The notes under the pieces are model-generated. The model did no database searches. It saw nothing but the letters and a program-made list of their open reading frames with translations, and was not told the DNA's origin. A stretch of 64,000 bases of DNA. Origin: JAPOUP01 sp965199865 (GTDB lineage: Bacteria > Pseudomonadota > Alphaproteobacteria > Rhodobacterales > Rhodobacteraceae). A program made the translations under genes and the position numbers. Shown piece by piece: positions 1 to 8,530 of this stretch. The DNA is taken from assembly GCA_965199865.1 (NCBI GenBank), contig CBDATU010000007.1, positions 248,001 to 312,000 of the forward strand. Reading direction: 5' to 3'. Every line of letters begins with the position of its first letter. Positions within the stretch are counted from its first letter, which is position 1.

Positions 1-1
1 C

Positions 2-983
2 GGATCGGGCAGCGTCGGCAATCCCGGCGCACGTGACGCTGGCGGTGTCGGCCTCGGGCTGCTGGCCATCGACGCCGGCTTCCGGGAGGGCGTCACCGTG
101 AAGGCCGACCGCAGGCGCGAAGACACGGGGCGGGCGGAGACGGAGACGCCCGACGGTGGCAGCGGGAGCCGCCGCTGGCTGGAGGGCCTGGCCCTGGCGC
201 AGGAGGTCGGGAGGACCAGCCCTGGAACGCGGATGGTCACCGTCTGCGACCGCGAGGGCGACATATGGGACATGTTCGAGGCCCAGGCGGAGGACCCCGC
301 CGCGGCCGGGCTGCTGGTGCGCTCCAGCGCCCCGCCCCGCCGCTCCGTCATCGCCGGCGGTGAGGTGGTGGACCTCATGGAGCACGTCTCCGGGCTGCCC
401 GCCGCCGGGACGCGCACCGTCCACGTCGCCGCCCGCGGCGGGATCACCGGGTCGCGTGGGCGCAAGGCCGTGAGGGCCCGCCCGGCGCGGACCGCGGAGA
501 CGGAGATCCGCGTCGCACGCGTCGAGCTGAAGGCCCCCGGACGGAGCCGCCAGACCCTGCCGGTCACCGCGGTGCTCGCCAGCGAGACCACCGCGCCGCC
601 GAAGGGCGGCCGGCGGCTGTCCTGGCTGCTGCTGTCCAGCGACGCGGAGCCCGACCTCCAGGACGCCATCGACACCGTCAGGCGCTACGAAACAGGATGG
701 ACCATCGAGGAATATTTCAGGACGCTGAAACAGTGCACCCGCATCGAGGACCGTCGCCTCGACGAAGCCGACGACCTGCGCAGGTGCCCCGCCCTTCGAC
801 GGCCTCACCATCCGCGAGGCCGCCATCGACATCGGCCGTTACGTCGGCTTCATCCCCTCGAAACGCCAGCCCCTGCCGGGAACGGAGAAAATGTGGAAAG
901 GCATGAAATACCTGCTGCTGGCAACGGAGATGTACAGGGCGATGAGGGAATGGGCGGATCCTCCCGAGTCACCAGAGGGATAG
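2..983 (+). pseudogene. IS4-family (Tn5-like) transposase, truncated and frameshifted
   Basis: The reading frame is already open at the left edge of the window, so the 5' part of the gene lies outside. The frame contains RRWLEG, CDREGDIWDMF and, near base 690, YETGWTIEEYFRTLK. The last is the Y-W-IE-YF-LK pattern of the IS4/IS50 transposase active site with its catalytic glutamate. Around bases 788-795 one extra C shifts the frame. The C-terminal part (FDGLTIREAAIDIGRYVGF onward) continues in another frame to a TAG at 981-983. The protein would be inactive unless the shift is a sequencing error. Family membership is inferred from motifs; the exact IS name is not known. Confidence 0.8.
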
Positions 984-1004
984 TGACAGGCGCGGCGCGG
1001 CGCC

Positions 1005-1325
1005 ATGCTCTTTCCGGCCACCATGTGGCTGGTCCCTCCGACAGGCCTGCTCACCTCGGCCAGCGGTTCCGGGGTCGCCAGCGACACGTTGTCCACCATG
1101 CGCTGGTCTTTCAGTCTGTCCCGCTCCCTGTCGCCGAACCCCATCATTGCGCGGGTCGTCCAGGGCTCCATCCCGGGTCGACCGACGCGGCGGCTCTTTC
1201 CCGGCAGGATCATCCGGTTGAGCGGTTCGAAACGCCGTTCGCGGGTCTGTGACCCGCAGTTCGGTCTCGAAGATCAGCCTGTTGCAATTCGATCCGCCAT
1301 CGCCGTCGCTTGGCGGAAGCTCCAT
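1005..1325 (-). pseudogene. N-terminal remnant of an IS5-type DDE transposase
   Basis: On the minus strand the translation contains ERDRLKDQRMVDNVSLATPE followed by a degenerate stretch. This resembles the N-terminal region of IS5-type transposases, which typically read DN-SL-TPELL-E-N. The preceding piece (LIFETELRVTDPRTAF) lies in a different frame, so the remnant has at least one frameshift near 1220. It stops where the IS4-type transposase remnant ends, and no catalytic domain is left. The element type is inferred from this short N-terminal pattern only. Confidence 0.5.
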
Positions 1326-2168
1326 CCCGCCTCCGGTAAGATGGCGCTGCGCCTGGATTCCCCGCTATCCTGCCTTCGGATTCGCAGCTCCGCTGCAGCC
1401 CGGCTCTCTGTTCTCTCTTTCGCGCGTTTTACCTCTCACCGTTCCAGCCAAGTCGCCGGAGAGATGGGCTCCTATAAATTCCAGATTCCTAGGATATGGT
1501 CGCTGTGTCAGTATTGATGAGGTTTCATCAGGACCCGCCTGCGACCGCGTATTTCCCGCATGCGATCAGCCCTGATCACGAAAAAGGGCCCCGGAAGAAC
1601 GCATCATTTCGAGCATGCTCCCGTCAATGACTGCGAGACCGCCGGTGAGACGACGCCTCACCTAGCGGCGATAGGGATTCTCCAGGACCGGCACGGGCCA
1701 TGGCTGCCGGCCCGTATGGGTAAACATACCCGGCCGTGCACCGGATCCGTGCGCCGGAGTTCCATGTGGCGTGAAATGCCGGGCCGGGTGAATGGCCCCG
1801 TTTTCCCGGAACGGAAGGCTGCTGCCGATGGCGTCGCGGTGGAAGTGGATCCTGGTGACGGAAGACCCGACGTCATGTTCAGGCGTGACGGACACCAGCC
1901 GCTGATCGGGATCGGGGTGACGCGTCAGGTGGATGACGGAAGACGCGATCGCATGCGCATGCGACGGGCGGAGATTCCCGGACCGGTCCGTCGGCTGTGG
2001 GAACCGGCATATGGGCCGGTCCCCGATCATTCACGGGATACGCCATCCGATGGACGTTTCCGGGACACTGCCCGAATGTGCCCCCACTTGCTGGAACCGG
2101 GACGGAATGATAGTTTTCATATGAAAAAGGCGCACTCACCAGACCTTTCCAATGACTGACGGGGAAAG
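1326..2168. other. About 840 bases without a recognisable gene
   Basis: Several short frames are open on both strands but none shows a conserved motif, a good ribosome binding site or family-like composition. Mobile-element debris is likely, given the transposase remnants on the left. The last 15 bases before 2169 (GACGGGGAAAG) provide a modest ribosome binding site for the AAA ATPase gene that follows. Confidence 0.5.
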
Positions 2169-3479
2169 ATGATGCCAACGCAGCGGCAGATGGACGACCT
2201 GCTTGAGTTCATCGACAGTTCGCCATCACCGCCACCACCGGTTTTTGTCGGCCGTCAGGATGTGATCGGGAATATCGAGAAACGGCTGCCGTATCTCCTG
2301 AAAACGTCAGGAAGACCGAAAGAGACGAGACTCATCTATGGACCTCCCGGAGCGGGGAAATCATCCATTCTCGCCGAGCTGGAAAGACGGGGTGCCGGGA
2401 ACGGGAAATACAATGTCCTGGTCATCAATTCCGAAAGACTGAATGACATGAAAGGGATAATGAAATCCCTGTCAGTCGCCGCCGGTCTGTCATCCTCCAG
2501 ATGGCGTGACACCCTGCTTGAATCCGCGACTAGGGGGACCGCAGGTGCCATCCAGTCGGTCACCGGAATTTCCGGAATCCGGGATGCGGTTGATTCACTG
2601 ATTGGAGGAATTGGCGGGATTCCGCAGACAATGACGGCATTTGAGGACAGGTTTCCCGGTTCCAGCTGGCAGATGCCGCTGATCGTGGCCATTGACGAGG
2701 TGCAGAGATTCAGATGGACGGTGGATTCCGATCAGGCGTTTTTTATCCAGACCCTGCATGACAATGACCTGAAACTTCCGATCCTGCCGGTCTGCGCCGG
2801 TCTGGGAGATCTGCAGGATGCCCTTTCAATAGCTGGCCTGACCCGTATTGAAAACATCCACGAGATCGGTTGTCTGACCATGGATGAGATGAATGACTTC
2901 TTCATCGGATTCAGTCGGAAATTCGGTCTGATCATCGGAGAAGACAGCGACAGCGATCATGTGATCCCGAATATCAACAGGCTCATGCGGGACAGCAATG
3001 GCTGGCCACGACATCTGTATCACTCGTTTCAGGCGTTGGGAAACGCTGTCAGACTGGTTGACGGCAATCTCTCCAGGGTGAGCTGGCCCCATGTCCATGA
3101 GGACGCACTGACGCGACGACAGGCCTATTATCTAGGTCAGACATCCGAGGAAATGCAGGAAAGCGTTAACCTGACATCCGCCATCATGCTGGGAGTGAAG
3201 GATGATATGGATCTCGGTGATATTGATGAACTGATCGAGGATAATGTCAGGAATGAACGTCGATGGCGTCTGCCGGAAAACATGACCGTTAGGGATTTCC
3301 GTCATCATCTTGTTCATAAAGGAGCGCTTCAGAAGCGTGTGGATAGGACATTTTACTGTCCGATTCCAAGTTTCCAGGCATTCCTGATCGACCGGACGAA
3401 AGATACTGAATTAAGGGAAAAATCGAAAAAACTGATGATTGAAGAGCAAAAGGTCATAACCGATGAGCGAAAAAGCTGA
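2169..3479 (+). CDS. AAA+ ATPase of unknown role
   Basis: This 436-residue protein has a Walker A motif GPPGAGKSS at about residues 58-66 and a Walker B motif LIVAIDEVQRF at about 174-184. Together with the length and the C-terminal alpha-helical region, this fits the AAA_16 / Orc1-Cdc6-like STAND-type ATPases common in mobile and accessory regions. It has no signal peptide or membrane segment. Two adjacent ATG codons could start it; 2169 was taken because GGGGAAAG lies just upstream. A broken small ORF overlaps its 3' end in an ATGA-like junction. Codon use is visibly less GC-rich than in the housekeeping genes further right, which hints at transfer. The partner or substrate is unknown. Confidence 0.75.
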   Translation: MMPTQRQMDDLLEFIDSSPSPPPPVFVGRQDVIGNIEKRLPYLLKTSGRPKETRLIYGPPGAGKSSILAELERRGAGNGKYNVLVINSERLNDMKGIMKSLSVAAGLSSSRWRDTLLESATRGTAGAIQSVTGISGIRDAVDSLIGGIGGIPQTMTAFEDRFPGSSWQMPLIVAIDEVQRFRWTVDSDQAFFIQTLHDNDLKLPILPVCAGLGDLQDALSIAGLTRIENIHEIGCLTMDEMNDFFIGFSRKFGLIIGEDSDSDHVIPNINRLMRDSNGWPRHLYHSFQALGNAVRLVDGNLSRVSWPHVHEDALTRRQAYYLGQTSEEMQESVNLTSAIMLGVKDDMDLGDIDELIEDNVRNERRWRLPENMTVRDFRHHLVHKGALQKRVDRTFYCPIPSFQAFLIDRTKDTELREKSKKLMIEEQKVITDERKS

Positions 3480-3715
3480 AACATGATTCCGGTTGGTCAC
3501 TTCCCGAACCGAAGCCTTATGAAAATGATCCGTTCGGATATTCATGATCGGAAGCGATGGATGATGCGCTGGTCGTAGAGCTGGTGGCTGGACCTAGGGA
3601 TGAACATGAGGCGTGGATCGCCATTTTCAGCAAACGGCTGAAGGAATCGCGTAAGGTCATCGGCGAAGTCCGCGAAGGAGCGGAAAATGCCGCACTTCAG
3701 GATGGAGGGGGCTGA
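3463..3715 (+). pseudogene. Possible small broken gene behind the AAA ATPase
   Basis: An ATG at 3463 overlaps the ATPase end but stops after seven codons (MSEKAET). A neighbouring frame continues with SGWSLPEPKPYENDPFGYS to a TGA at 3545. The same frame reopens with an ATG at 3557, encoding 52 residues rich in charged amino acids and ending at 3713-3715. The pieces look like one small gene coupled to the ATPase and broken by a frameshift and a stop, but no family is recognised. The alternative is that the 52-residue ORF is a separate or chance frame. Confidence 0.3.
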
Positions 3716-3847
3716 GACGGGGAGAACGAATAAGAACATTTCAAACTGAGACACTACCCGGATAACCTTGATCTTGAAAGTTGTCCCGCAGGACTAAAGT
3801 AGCCTCAGCACTGCCACATTCCGTGACCAGCAGCTACGGAGACAGAC

Positions 3848-3994
3848 ATGCCCGAACATCGGTTGGCGAACTACACTGCGAGGGGTGTGCCGCAGGAGGA
3901 CATTGACGTGGCCAGGGTACCGCAGGCCGCGCAGCAGGAAACGTGCACGGAAGGTGCTCAAGGAGCTGGACAGCGCCGTGCGGATCGGGTCTGA
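3848..3994 (+). CDS. Small ORF upstream of the HTH-like gene, doubtful
   Basis: An ATG at 3848 opens a 48-codon frame beginning MPEHRLANYTARGVPQEDID and ending at a TGA. The first half looks protein-like and the second half (CTEGAQGAGQRRADRV) does not. The neighbouring frame reads KRARKVLKELDSAVRIG at the same place. This suggests a one-base shift near 3935, with the original small protein running up to the strong ribosome binding site of the next gene. No function can be assigned. Confidence 0.3.
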   Translation: MPEHRLANYTARGVPQEDIDVARVPQAAQQETCTEGAQGAGQRRADRV

Positions 3995-4013
3995 TTATTT
4001 CGGAGGGGGAAAC

Positions 4014-4382
4014 GTGAGCATCAGATTCCGAAACCAGAACGCCGTGACCGAACGGCTCTCTGCCGTCGGACCAACGGGAGCCAGGGCGAATGAAGCGCTC
4101 CGGATCCTATGGACGTTACGCCGCCACATCGGCTGGCAGTCATACGGGTGCGCCAGGACCGCCAGCCAGCTCTGCGAAGTCACGAGGACGGATAGGGCGC
4201 GCATGGCGCGCCTGCCTGAACTTCCGGAGGACATGGGCGCCATCCGGCGCGTCAAACGCGGCAGGGTCAAGGTGATCACGGTGACGCCGGAAGGGGCTTT
4301 CCAGGGCAGTTTCCACAGGCACGGCAGGACAGTCGAGCGCTACAGATTCGACGTGATCGACGGCGGCAGGGCCGATGGCTGA
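4014..4382 (+). CDS. Small hypothetical protein, possible helix-turn-helix fold
   Basis: The GTG at 4014 is taken as the start because a strong Shine-Dalgarno sequence (TTCGGAGGGGG) precedes it by a few bases. The 122-residue product begins VSIRFRNQNAVTERL. It contains a central stretch (LCEVTRTDRARMARLPELPEDMGAIRRVKRGRVKVITVTPEG) whose layout, helices followed by a two-strand hairpin, resembles a winged helix-turn-helix of the MarR/replication-initiator type. This is inference from pattern only. Its stop overlaps the start of the next gene by eight bases, so the two are probably translated together. Confidence 0.5.
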   Translation: MSIRFRNQNAVTERLSAVGPTGARANEALRILWTLRRHIGWQSYGCARTASQLCEVTRTDRARMARLPELPEDMGAIRRVKRGRVKVITVTPEGAFQGSFHRHGRTVERYRFDVIDGGRADG

Positions 4383-4656
4383 CATTCCCTTCGACACGAT
4401 GGCGGCCGTCCGGAGGCTGCGCGAAACGGGACTGGCCGAAAGACAGGCCGATGCGATCACGGCCATCGTACGCGACGGGGTCAGCGGTGGAGTCGCGACT
4501 AGGGAGGACCTCGCGGAACTGCAGGCCGGAATGAAGGCGGACATCGCGAAACTGGACACCGAGCTCAAGTGGATCAAGCTGATCGGCGGGGGAATTCTGG
4601 CGGTTCTTGTGCTGCCCTGGCTGGCCGAGGCCATCTCGGTCACCATGCCGGGGTGA
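4375..4656 (+). CDS. Small coiled-coil membrane protein
   Basis: This 93-residue protein has a charged helical region (residues about 10-65, with REDLAELQAGMKADIAKLDTEL forming a predicted coiled coil). One C-terminal transmembrane segment follows (about residues 68-90, LIGGGILAVLVLPWLAEAI). The architecture matches the DUF1640/CCDC90-like small proteins found near mobile genes. The start overlaps the preceding gene by eight bases, indicating translational coupling and a shared job with the HTH-like protein. No enzymatic motif is visible. The role is unknown; a membrane-anchored partner of the upstream protein is possible. Confidence 0.55.
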   Translation: MADIPFDTMAAVRRLRETGLAERQADAITAIVRDGVSGGVATREDLAELQAGMKADIAKLDTELKWIKLIGGGILAVLVLPWLAEAISVTMPG

Positions 4657-5484
4657 TGAGCATCGCTGTCTGGTCGGCGGATCGGCGCTTTCGGGCTGCG
4701 CTGGCGGCTGGCATCGCTCCGTTAGCCTAGCGACGCCGGGCAATCATGTCTCGCGCCACAGCTGGCGGCAGGGGTGTCGACCGGGCGTTCCACCACTGAG
4801 GCCGGACAGCTGCGCACCGGCAGGAACGGAGCGGTCGGAAGCCGACGCGCTCATGACGTTAAGCGGCACTGAAGGTCCGGGGGGAGCAGTATCCTCAATC
4901 CTGGTCGAAAATGCATCCAGATGTGGTCGAAAGCATGGACGATCTTACTCGATTCATGACCGCATCACGGCTCGTGGACATCGCCGCCTGGTCGACAGGT
5001 GCGGGCCAACCAACCGGAAACACGCCGCAGTTCCATGAGACGCCTGTCTATGTGCCTCCAGCCTGTTCGGCTTTGGAGAACCGGGTGGCGCATGATTGAC
5101 TTCGTTCCGGATGGCTATGCATTTTACTGCAAGCCCGCCACAGTGTCATGGCAGGCTCCATGTAGCCCTGTCAATTCGACCACGGGCCGGACAACTAAAG
5201 ACATGGTGGACTCTGCTGACGAAGCGCCAGGTGGGGGTCGGACATTGACGGCAATGCCTGCATGATCAGCGCACGCCGCTTCCCAGCCGCAGGCTTCAGG
5301 ACTAAATCAGGGGCGGCCGAGTGCAAATCGCCTATGTCACCGCACCGTTTCGGAGGAAGAATGCGTCTGCGGTTCGATCATGCAGCGCCTATCCCTTAAA
5401 GACTTGGGGAACCGGGTTTAGAGCCTATATTCACCCCCGGAACTGCGGGCGCGGTGAAGGGGCAAGTCTTGACGTTAAGGGGAC
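4657..5484. other. About 830 bases without a recognisable gene
   Basis: Only short frames without recognisable motifs were found on either strand. The segment sits between the small membrane-protein gene and hicB and is probably decayed accessory DNA. Confidence 0.5.
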
Positions 5485-5703
5485 ATGATGATGCGCAGCT
5501 ACACGGCGGTAGTGGAACGCTGCCCGGAAACCGGACTTTATGTTGGATATGTTCCAGATCTGCCCGGAGCACATAGTCAAGGGGCGACGCTTGAGGAACT
5601 CGGCAACAATCTCAGGGAGGTTGTCGAAATGGTCCTGGAAGATGGTTGGCCCGCTGAGGCGGTGGGCGAATTCGTCGGAACGCTGGCCGTCACAGCCGCC
5701 TGA
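5485..5703 (+). CDS. hicB: HicB-family antitoxin
   Basis: This 72-residue protein reads YTAVVERCPETGLYVGYVPD, then LPGAHSQGATLEELGNNLRE. That is the standard beta-strand, LPG and helix pattern of the HicB partial RNase H-like fold (residues about 4-50). HicB proteins bind and neutralise the HicA mRNA interferase and often autoregulate the operon. The C-terminal DNA-binding domain of longer HicB proteins is missing, as in many short HicB. Three possible ATG codons lie at 5485, 5488 and 5491; AAGGGGAC just upstream supports this cluster. The HicA partner follows after 4 bases and carries a nonsense codon, so hicB is effectively an orphan antitoxin. Confidence 0.85.
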   Translation: MMMRSYTAVVERCPETGLYVGYVPDLPGAHSQGATLEELGNNLREVVEMVLEDGWPAEAVGEFVGTLAVTAA

Positions 5704-5707
5704 TCCC

Positions 5708-5935
5708 GTGGTTTCCGATCCCGTCCTCAAGCCTCGCGAGGCCATCGCCATCCTCAGGGCACCTGGCTTCAGGGAGGTCACGCAGCGGAGGTCGCACAAG
5801 CGGTTCTGACACCCGGACGGCCGCACGACGACGGTACCGGTGCACGGAGGTCGGGACCTGTCGCCTATACCGCTTTGCTGCATTGCTCGTGACATCGGGA
5901 CGACGGTTCGGGAGTTCGCCGCGCTCCGCCAGTAG
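5708..5935 (+). pseudogene. hicA: HicA toxin, broken by one in-frame stop
   Basis: From the GTG at 5708 the frame reads PVLKPREAIAILRAPGFREV, then RRSHKRF. A TGA follows at 5807-5809, and the same frame continues with HPDGRTTTVPVHGGRDLSP and ends ARDIGTTVREFAALRQ at 5933-5935. Together this is a full-length HicA (dsRBD-like mRNA interferase) with the SHK-F catalytic-histidine region and the V-P-HGGRDLSP motif. The stop is where family members usually have arginine, consistent with a single C-to-T change (CGA to TGA). The glycine usually found before S-H is arginine here. No frameshift is needed elsewhere. Toxin activity is expected to be lost. Confidence 0.8.
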
Positions 5936-6483
5936 CTGGATGGTGAAAGAGAGCTGAGAGCCCGTAAATTCGCCATATGTCGGGATGAGCTCTCCATCTC
6001 TGCCGATGGAATTGTCGCTAAATCGGTTTCCCTGCTCTACTCTCCATGACCACCACATATGGACGGAGACCATGCCTTGAGGCTTTTGCCGCCGGAGCTT
6101 TGTTAGACCTGCATGTATTCCGCAAGTTAACTTCCGCATAGAATCGCCGCATGCCGCACTGCGCTTGCATATTTCGCCGCTGAGCTCAGCTGTCAGAGCG
6201 GCGACTCTGCAGACACGGATCCGCGATTTGTCCAATCCTTCCGGCGGCGCTGTCAAGCCCTGCCCCGAAGTTCAGCACACCCGCGGGCGTGCTGACCGGC
6301 GGGAGCGCTCTGCGCCGCGACAGGAATGGCCATGAGCGCAAGAATGCTAGACATCGGTTCGCAAATCCATCTAGCCCGGATATCTCACCACATATCATTG
6401 CATGAAGTCCGACTCCATGATATATGAAATATATTACAATAATCTACACATAGGAGAAAATCAACCACTGGGCACGGTGTAAC
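5936..6483. other. About 550 bases without a recognisable gene
   Basis: No frame with a motif or a good start was seen on either strand. The AT-rich stretch around 6400-6450 could hold the end of the neighbouring IS1380-type element, but no inverted repeat was confirmed. Confidence 0.45.
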
Positions 6484-7480
6484 AGCCCGAGGATCAAGTT
6501 CTGCCGGCACGGATAGCGGGCGCATCTCGTCGGACTGCGGTGCCCTGCTCCCTCGGGAGGCCGACCGCATCGCGGAAGTCACCCGTCGGCTGGCGGAGTG
6601 GCTCACCGACCTCCGGGGTCCGAAGCGCACCGGGCACGGGCTGCGGGAACTTGTGGCGCAGCGCGTCATGGCGGTCGCCCTCGGCTACGGGGATGGCAGT
6701 GACCAAGACCGCCTGCGGGACGACAGCATCCTGGCGCTGACCGGGGTGTGACGACATCATCGGCGCCGACCAGTTGAGGGAGCCCGACCTGGGCCGTCTT
6801 CGGGCCGGAGCCAATACGCCGACCGGCCGATGGTGGACCCGTTCCTAGAGGCCCACAACGCCCGCTGGAAGAGATCCTCCCCGCCGTCGACACCACGGAT
6901 GATCCGCTGCACAGCGCCCGGGAGGGCCGGATTTTCCACGGATCCTACGGCCATTACTTCAATCTCCCGCTGTACGTGAACTGCGGTGAGCATGTCCTTC
7001 CGGACAGCTACGGCCATCCAGCATCGACGCGTCGCAGGGGGTGCTGGAGGACTCATCCGGATAGAGGGCCGGATCCGGGAGGCGTGGCCGGAGGCCGTCA
7101 TAATTTTGAGGGGTGATTCGGGGTTCTGCCACAAGAACCTGATGGCCTGCTGCCAGACGAACCGGGTCGGCCATTTCCCTGGACTGGCGAGGAATCCCCG
7201 CCTGGAAGGGCGAATCGCCAAACAGCAGCTGAAGTAGCGGGGCACGCCATCGCCATGGAAAGGCCGTCGCGGCGCTTCCGTGACCCGCGCTACCGGACGC
7301 GGTCCAGCTGGAGCCAGACCCGCCGCATCGTGGGAAAGGCTGAGTGGCTACCCGGCCGAGAGGAACGAATCCCTGCTTCGTGGTCACCAGCCAGCCGAAG
7401 GCCGGCACTGCGCCGAAATGACCGACATGAGGATGAATTGCAGCAGGACGGATCGGGTCCGTCGACGGCCGTGTTCGCTA
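6484..7480 (+). pseudogene. IS1380-family transposase, multiply broken
   Basis: The pieces, in order but in changing frames, read DCGALLPREADRIAEVTRRL and QRVMAVALGYGDGSDQDRLR, then DTTDDPLHSAREGRIFHGSY, then IILRGDSGFCHKNLMACCQ, then ARNPRLEGRIAKQ. From about 7255 they continue RRFRDPRYRTRSSWSQTRRI, followed by VGKAEWLPG. These are the landmark blocks of IS1380 transposases: the DATDDP-HG-QEG-FFHGYY region and the LR-DSGFCR region of the DDE fold. The part between about 6760 and 6870 is strongly degraded, and several frameshifts are required. The element is dead. Confidence 0.75.
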
Positions 7481-7539
7481 AGGTTCCCACGGCTGGAGGA
7501 ATCCGGTAAGGACGGGTTGGGAGTACAGGCCGGATCGCC

Positions 7540-7875
7540 TCAGCTCCCTTTTCCACCCGCTCCCTGACGTTTCGGATGCCCCGCCGCTTCCATATAGCCG
7601 CGCAGGACAGCGTTGATCCGTGTCTGATAGCCCCGGCCCTGCCCTCTGAAATAGTCCAGTACATCGGCATCAAGCCGCAACGAAACCGCCTGTTTCGGGC
7701 GCGGTGGAGTGACCTGGATTCTGGACCAGTCGAATTCCCCTTCATCGGAATCCCTTTCCGGCTCAAGGCCGTCCGCCTCCTCGCGACGCAGCCTGTTCCA
7801 GTCCGTCTCCGTCCGTCCCTCATCCGATCGGCGGGTCGCTTCCTCCAGCGTGGCTCTGGTAATAGTCTTTTTCAT
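7540..7875 (-). CDS. brnA: BrnA-type antitoxin
   Basis: The ATG at 7875 opens a 111-residue protein starting MKKTITRATLEEATRRSDEG. Its centre reads RPKQAVSLRLDADVLDYFRG and QGRGYQTRINAVLRGYM (about residues 60-95). This is the ribbon-helix-helix DNA-binding pattern of BrnA antitoxins, in which K-A-SLRLD-DVL-FF is followed by GYQTRINAVLR-Y. BrnA neutralises the RNase toxin BrnT and represses the operon. The start lies inside the 3' end of the brnT frame, a usual arrangement for this module. The upstream toxin is frameshifted, so this antitoxin is intact but without a working partner. Confidence 0.85.
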   Translation of the reverse strand: MKKTITRATLEEATRRSDEGRTETDWNRLRREEADGLEPERDSDEGEFDWSRIQVTPPRPKQAVSLRLDADVLDYFRGQGRGYQTRINAVLRGYMEAAGHPKRQGAGGKGS

Positions 7876-8127
7876 CTTTCCTCGCCCGGCGGGCCGTGAT
7901 GATCCGGGTCGCTTCACTGCGGAACGTGTAGACCACTGAAATGATGGTTCCGTCGTCCAGGCAGCCCGTTGCGATCCAACGTTCCTCGTCCCGACGGAGC
8001 GAGGGCACATGCACCGTTGGCCGGCTATCAAAGATCCTGACGGCACCCCAAAGTCGATGCCGTGCTTCCTGATGGTCAGGATGCGTTTTTGATCATCCCA
8101 TTTGAATTCTTCTGATCGTATAGGCAC
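7820..8127 (-). pseudogene. brnT: BrnT toxin, broken by a one-base frameshift
   Basis: The start region reads EFKWDDQKRILTIRKHGIDF, the canonical BrnT N-terminus. In this frame the sequence then becomes meaningless. One frame over it continues AVRIFDSRPTVHVPSLRRDE, then ERWIATGCLDDGTIISVVYT, then RIITARRARKDEKDYY to a stop at 7820. The switch lies at a run of four G on the minus strand (complement of bases 8046-8049). One more G would restore a continuous BrnT. The protein is normally an RNase-fold toxin of about 90 residues. It is predicted inactive unless the run length is a sequencing error or slippage restores it. Confidence 0.8.
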
Positions 8128-8530
8128 TTACTTCTCCTACTCCTACGATTGAGTGCTGTTAGGACGGTCATTTGATTTCCTCCGGGAGTTGGTGGTCCTT
8201 TTCAGTCGCTGCAAATCTTGACATAGACGCAGCGACCGGCTTAATGCATATACGGATTGCGTATACAGATTGTATATACGCGAGCAACGCGAATGATTCA
8301 AGCCTGATCTTCCTCCCCGGCGTTGTGGCCAGGGCTTCAGCACACCTGCGTGGTGATCCTGGCAACACAGTAGTTGGGGAGGTGGACGCTCTGGCAAAGA
8401 CTCCGGATCCCGGCCACCACCGTCCAGCTCGCGTCGGCACTCCGACAGTCACGCCACCAGCCTTGGCCTAGCGCAAGATAACGCCAAATAGAGCGTGTCA
8501 TGCTGATCGGCCTGAAGCGGTCGTCAATCT
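8128..8530. other. About 400 bases without a recognisable gene
   Basis: This is the intergenic region between the brnTA module and the 3' end of the polyamine transport operon. It probably contains the brnTA promoter near 8140-8260 (AT-rich GTATACAGATTGTATATACG). No coding potential was recognised. Confidence 0.45.
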
